64,000 nucleotides of DNA. Source: Schizochytrium sp. TIO01. Its lineage: Eukaryota; Sar; Bigyra; Thraustochytrida; Thraustochytriidae. Below the pieces are notes generated by a model that was not told the DNA's origin, did no database searches, and was given only the letters and a program-made list of their open reading frames with translations. The stretch lies in NCBI GenBank assembly GCA_004764695.1, contig SMSO01000014.1:1253148-1317147 (forward strand), read 5' to 3'. Position 1 is the stretch's first letter, and each line of letters opens with the position of its first letter. Both the position numbers and the translations under genes were made by a program. Positions 62,023-64,000 of the stretch are shown here, in pieces.

Positions 62023-62048
62023 ATTCATTCATTCATGAATGAATGAAT
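62023..62048. repeat. Perfect 26-bp palindrome of ATTC/GAAT units
   Basis: (ATTC)3-AT joined to its own reverse complement with no spacer; can form a cruciform or hairpin. Confidence 0.9.
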
Positions 62049-62168
62049 GCATTCGACGAGAAATCCATCCTGAACACATACTTCTGATAAATTCTCGCGT
62101 ACATACACACAAAGACATAGGTAGAGCCGCCCAGCAAAGCAATGGGAGAGCCACAACTATGTGGCTAC

Positions 62169-62215
62169 CTGACTGACTGACTGACTGACTGACTGACTGA
62201 CTGACTGACTGACTG
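62169..62215. repeat. (CTGA)n microsatellite
   Basis: About eleven uninterrupted ctga units. Confidence 0.95.
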
Positions 62216-62286
62216 ATTAGATTAGTCATAGTTTTCGAATTTTGAATCACGGCCACAGCTGCTTTCTCCTCCTTCTTTTGCGCTGG

Positions 62287-62311
62287 TTCTTCTTCTTCTT
62301 CTTCTTCTTCT
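62287..62311. repeat. (TTC)n microsatellite
   Basis: Eight uninterrupted ttc units. Confidence 0.9.
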
Positions 62312-62466
62312 CAATTATTTGGTTGCTCAGTTGCTCAGTCAGTCAGTATTACTTTAATTAATTAATTATTTATTATTTAATTAATTAAATAAATTAACAA
62401 AACATTAAAAACATTAAAAAATAATTCATTAGTCAGAGAACGAGAGAGAGAGATAGGGAGCCATCA

Positions 62467-62530
62467 GTGAGCGAGTCAGCGAGTTAGTGAGTCAGTCAGT
62501 CAGTCAGTCAGTCAGCCAATCGGTCGGCGC
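62467..62530. repeat. Degenerate (AGTC)n / (GAGT)n repeat
   Basis: Degenerate gagc/gagt units followed by about six agtc units and tcgg units. Confidence 0.85.
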
Positions 62531-62591
62531 TGTTCTGGCACTTCGAGACCATGAAATAAGGGAGAGAAAGAGAGAGCCTACTTCGCTTTCT

Positions 62592-62592
<1 letters not shown>

Positions 62593-62638
<46 letters not shown>
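62593..62638. repeat. 46-nt poly-T tract
   Basis: Uninterrupted T run. Its exact length is unlikely to be reliable in any assembly. Confidence 0.95.
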
Positions 62639-63738
62639 CTGATGTGATTTTATGTCTGAGCAAGAGGTCTCCCTCCTTCTTAGCCTACCGCCACTTCGCT
62701 GCACGCTCTGCCATGAATTGAATCAGTCTCGAAGCCCTGGTTCTGAAAGCATCTCGACGGCACTGGTGCTCTATTCCTTTCTTTCTTCTGTTTCGGATCT
62801 GTTTGTTTGTTTTGTTTGTTTTGTTTGTTTTGCTTTTGGATGTATGTATGTTTGGGAAACTAGCTTCATTCATGCAATCTGATGCTTAAAAATAAACTTG
62901 AAAAGAAAAGAAAAATAGAAACGACCAATCGTGTTTACTTAGAACACTATGCTGTGAAAGCGGGGCGGCTCAGTGATGGGAAAGAACAGCGGTGCTATTC
63001 AGATGCGTAGCTGGGTCCTACATAAACCTTCATTTATACATTTGGTAGCTTACTTCTACCCGCCGAGTTCCTTAGCTGCGCCGCTAACCTCCATTACGCC
63101 CGCTCAGCTACCCACAGCGGTCTCAAAAAGAACGGCCGTGTTTTCCTATATTCTAAACCAGGAGTACTAAGAGGAAAGAGCTTGCTTTTCACGCATTGTA
63201 ATAGAGCAATGTAGCTTCGCAAAATAAATGATTGATTGATTCTATGAATGAGTGAATGAATGAATAAGTGCATAAATAGCTTCGGGACAGAGGGCCTTTC
63301 TTTCTGTCACTTGAGAGGGCGGCACGTCACGTCACGTTCGAAAGTGTCCGTGGGCTTTTGGCGCTTTTAGAGTGCTTTCTTCGCCTTTCCGCTTTGAAAT
63401 CCTGACTGAATGCTGACAGACAGGCTTAGACAGCGATGCTCTTTCAACGCGGAGGCGACTCAGAAAAGAGAGCTTTCTAGCCTCATCTCATATCTCATTC
63501 ATTGCCTCTCCGCCCTTCCTGCGGAAGAGTTGTTTTCCTGCTTTCCCGCCTTCTTTAACATCCATCATCTCCTGAGCAGCAACAGTCTCGCGAGACACGT
63601 GAGGGGCACACTGACCGTTCCCCCCTGTCCCCCCACGTAAAAGGAAATCACTCTTAGGTGGCGCTGCCTTCTTTATTGTAGCTGGGTAGTCGGTTGGTTA
63701 GCCGTGTAGCTAAGAGCGCAGGTGTTTTGCTTTTTCAT

Positions 63739-64000
63739 TGTTTGTTTGTTGTTTGTTTGTTTGTTTGTTTGTTTGTTTGTTTGTTTGTTTGTTTGTTTGT
63801 TTGTTTGTTTGTTTGTTTGTTTGTTTGTTTGTTTGTTTGTTTGTTTGTTTGTTTGTTTGTTTGTTTGTTTGTTTGTTTGTTTGTTTGTTTGTTTGTTTGT
63901 TTGTTTGTTTGTTTGTTTGTTTGTTTGTTTGTTTGTTTGTTTGTTTGTTTGTTTGTTTGTTTGTTTGTTTGTTTGTTTGTTTGTTTGTTTGTTTGTTTGT
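63739..64000. repeat. (TTTG)n microsatellite running off the window
   Basis: About 262 bp; one interruption near 63750, then 250 bp of pure repeat to the last base, so the true length is unknown. Confidence 0.97.

Larger units (their letters stand above)
57312..64000. other. 6.7-kb repeat-rich region without a supported gene
   Basis: From the zinc-finger gene start to the window edge. It is packed with microsatellites (entered separately), homopolymer runs and AT-rich stretches. Open frames are translations of simple repeats (such as Phe/Leu/Ser-rich products of (CTTT)n) or short ATG frames without family resemblance. It could be a long regulatory/leader region, a subtelomeric or heterochromatic stretch, or the flank of a gene outside the window. 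Confidence 0.6.

Noticed and set aside
63739-64000. Telomere repeat
   Set aside because: The unit TTTG differs from the TTAGGG type expected in stramenopiles and is a common microsatellite.

Overview
This window is nuclear DNA of a gene-dense, intron-poor eukaryote. Nearly all genes are single uninterrupted reading frames of 150 to 1,400 codons with clearly eukaryotic products (spliceosome, ER quality control, Golgi/endosome trafficking, plant-type topoisomerase VI, PH-ankyrin-FYVE protein). A WRKY19-like zinc-finger protein, a TOP6A subunit, a SND3/PHO88 protein and poly-Gln/poly-Asp/poly-Asn tracts together point to a stramenopile, most probably a labyrinthulomycete (thraustochytrid). That assignment is inference from gene content, not a database result.

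Layout. 0-0.5 kb: 3' end of a beta-class (N4/N6) DNA methyltransferase. 0.8-2.6 kb: TM9SF protein. 4.6-6.5 kb: CTNNBL1. 6.9-9.5 kb: TBC1D23-like. 10.5-11.9 kb: TOP6A. 12.0-13.3 kb: lysosomal di-N-acetylchitobiase. 13.7-18.5 kb: three consecutive genes (glucosidase II beta, a cation diffusion facilitator, a histidine phosphatase), each broken by one single-base frameshift. 19.4-22.1 kb: a long coiled-coil protein and a small one. 22.1-25.0 kb: GC-rich, microsatellite-laden non-coding DNA leading to a Pro-rich protein with a Cys-rich membrane tail. 27.0-28.4 kb: alditol-oxidase-like flavoenzyme. 28.4-33.0 kb: apparently empty. 33.0-33.9 kb: six tandem tRNA-Gln(CUG) genes at about 174-bp spacing. 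34.2-35.5 kb: acidic protein with a possible CENP-Q domain. 37.4-39.0 kb: NIPA-type Mg transporter. 39.5-42.4 kb: PH-ankyrin-FYVE protein. 44.0-46.7 kb: Gln-rich protein and an unknown protein. 48.4-52.6 kb: very large acidic protein with FGDF motifs, a zinc ribbon and 26-residue tandem repeats. 53.2-53.9 kb: SND3. 55.2-57.3 kb: Gln-rich WRKY19-like zinc-finger protein. 57.3-64.0 kb: 6.7 kb of tetranucleotide microsatellites, poly-T and a 250-bp (TTTG)n tract that runs off the edge, with no gene that I can support.

There are no operons; neighbours are mixed in orientation. An unusually large share of the genes concerns the secretory/endosomal system (TM9SF, TBC1D23-like, glucosidase II beta, chitobiase, FYVE protein, FGDF adaptor, SND3). 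The most unusual features are the tRNA-Gln array, the DNA methyltransferase fragment, the possible CENP-Q, the homogenised 26-residue repeat, and the cluster of frameshifts at 13.9-18.2 kb, which more likely reflects consensus errors than biology.
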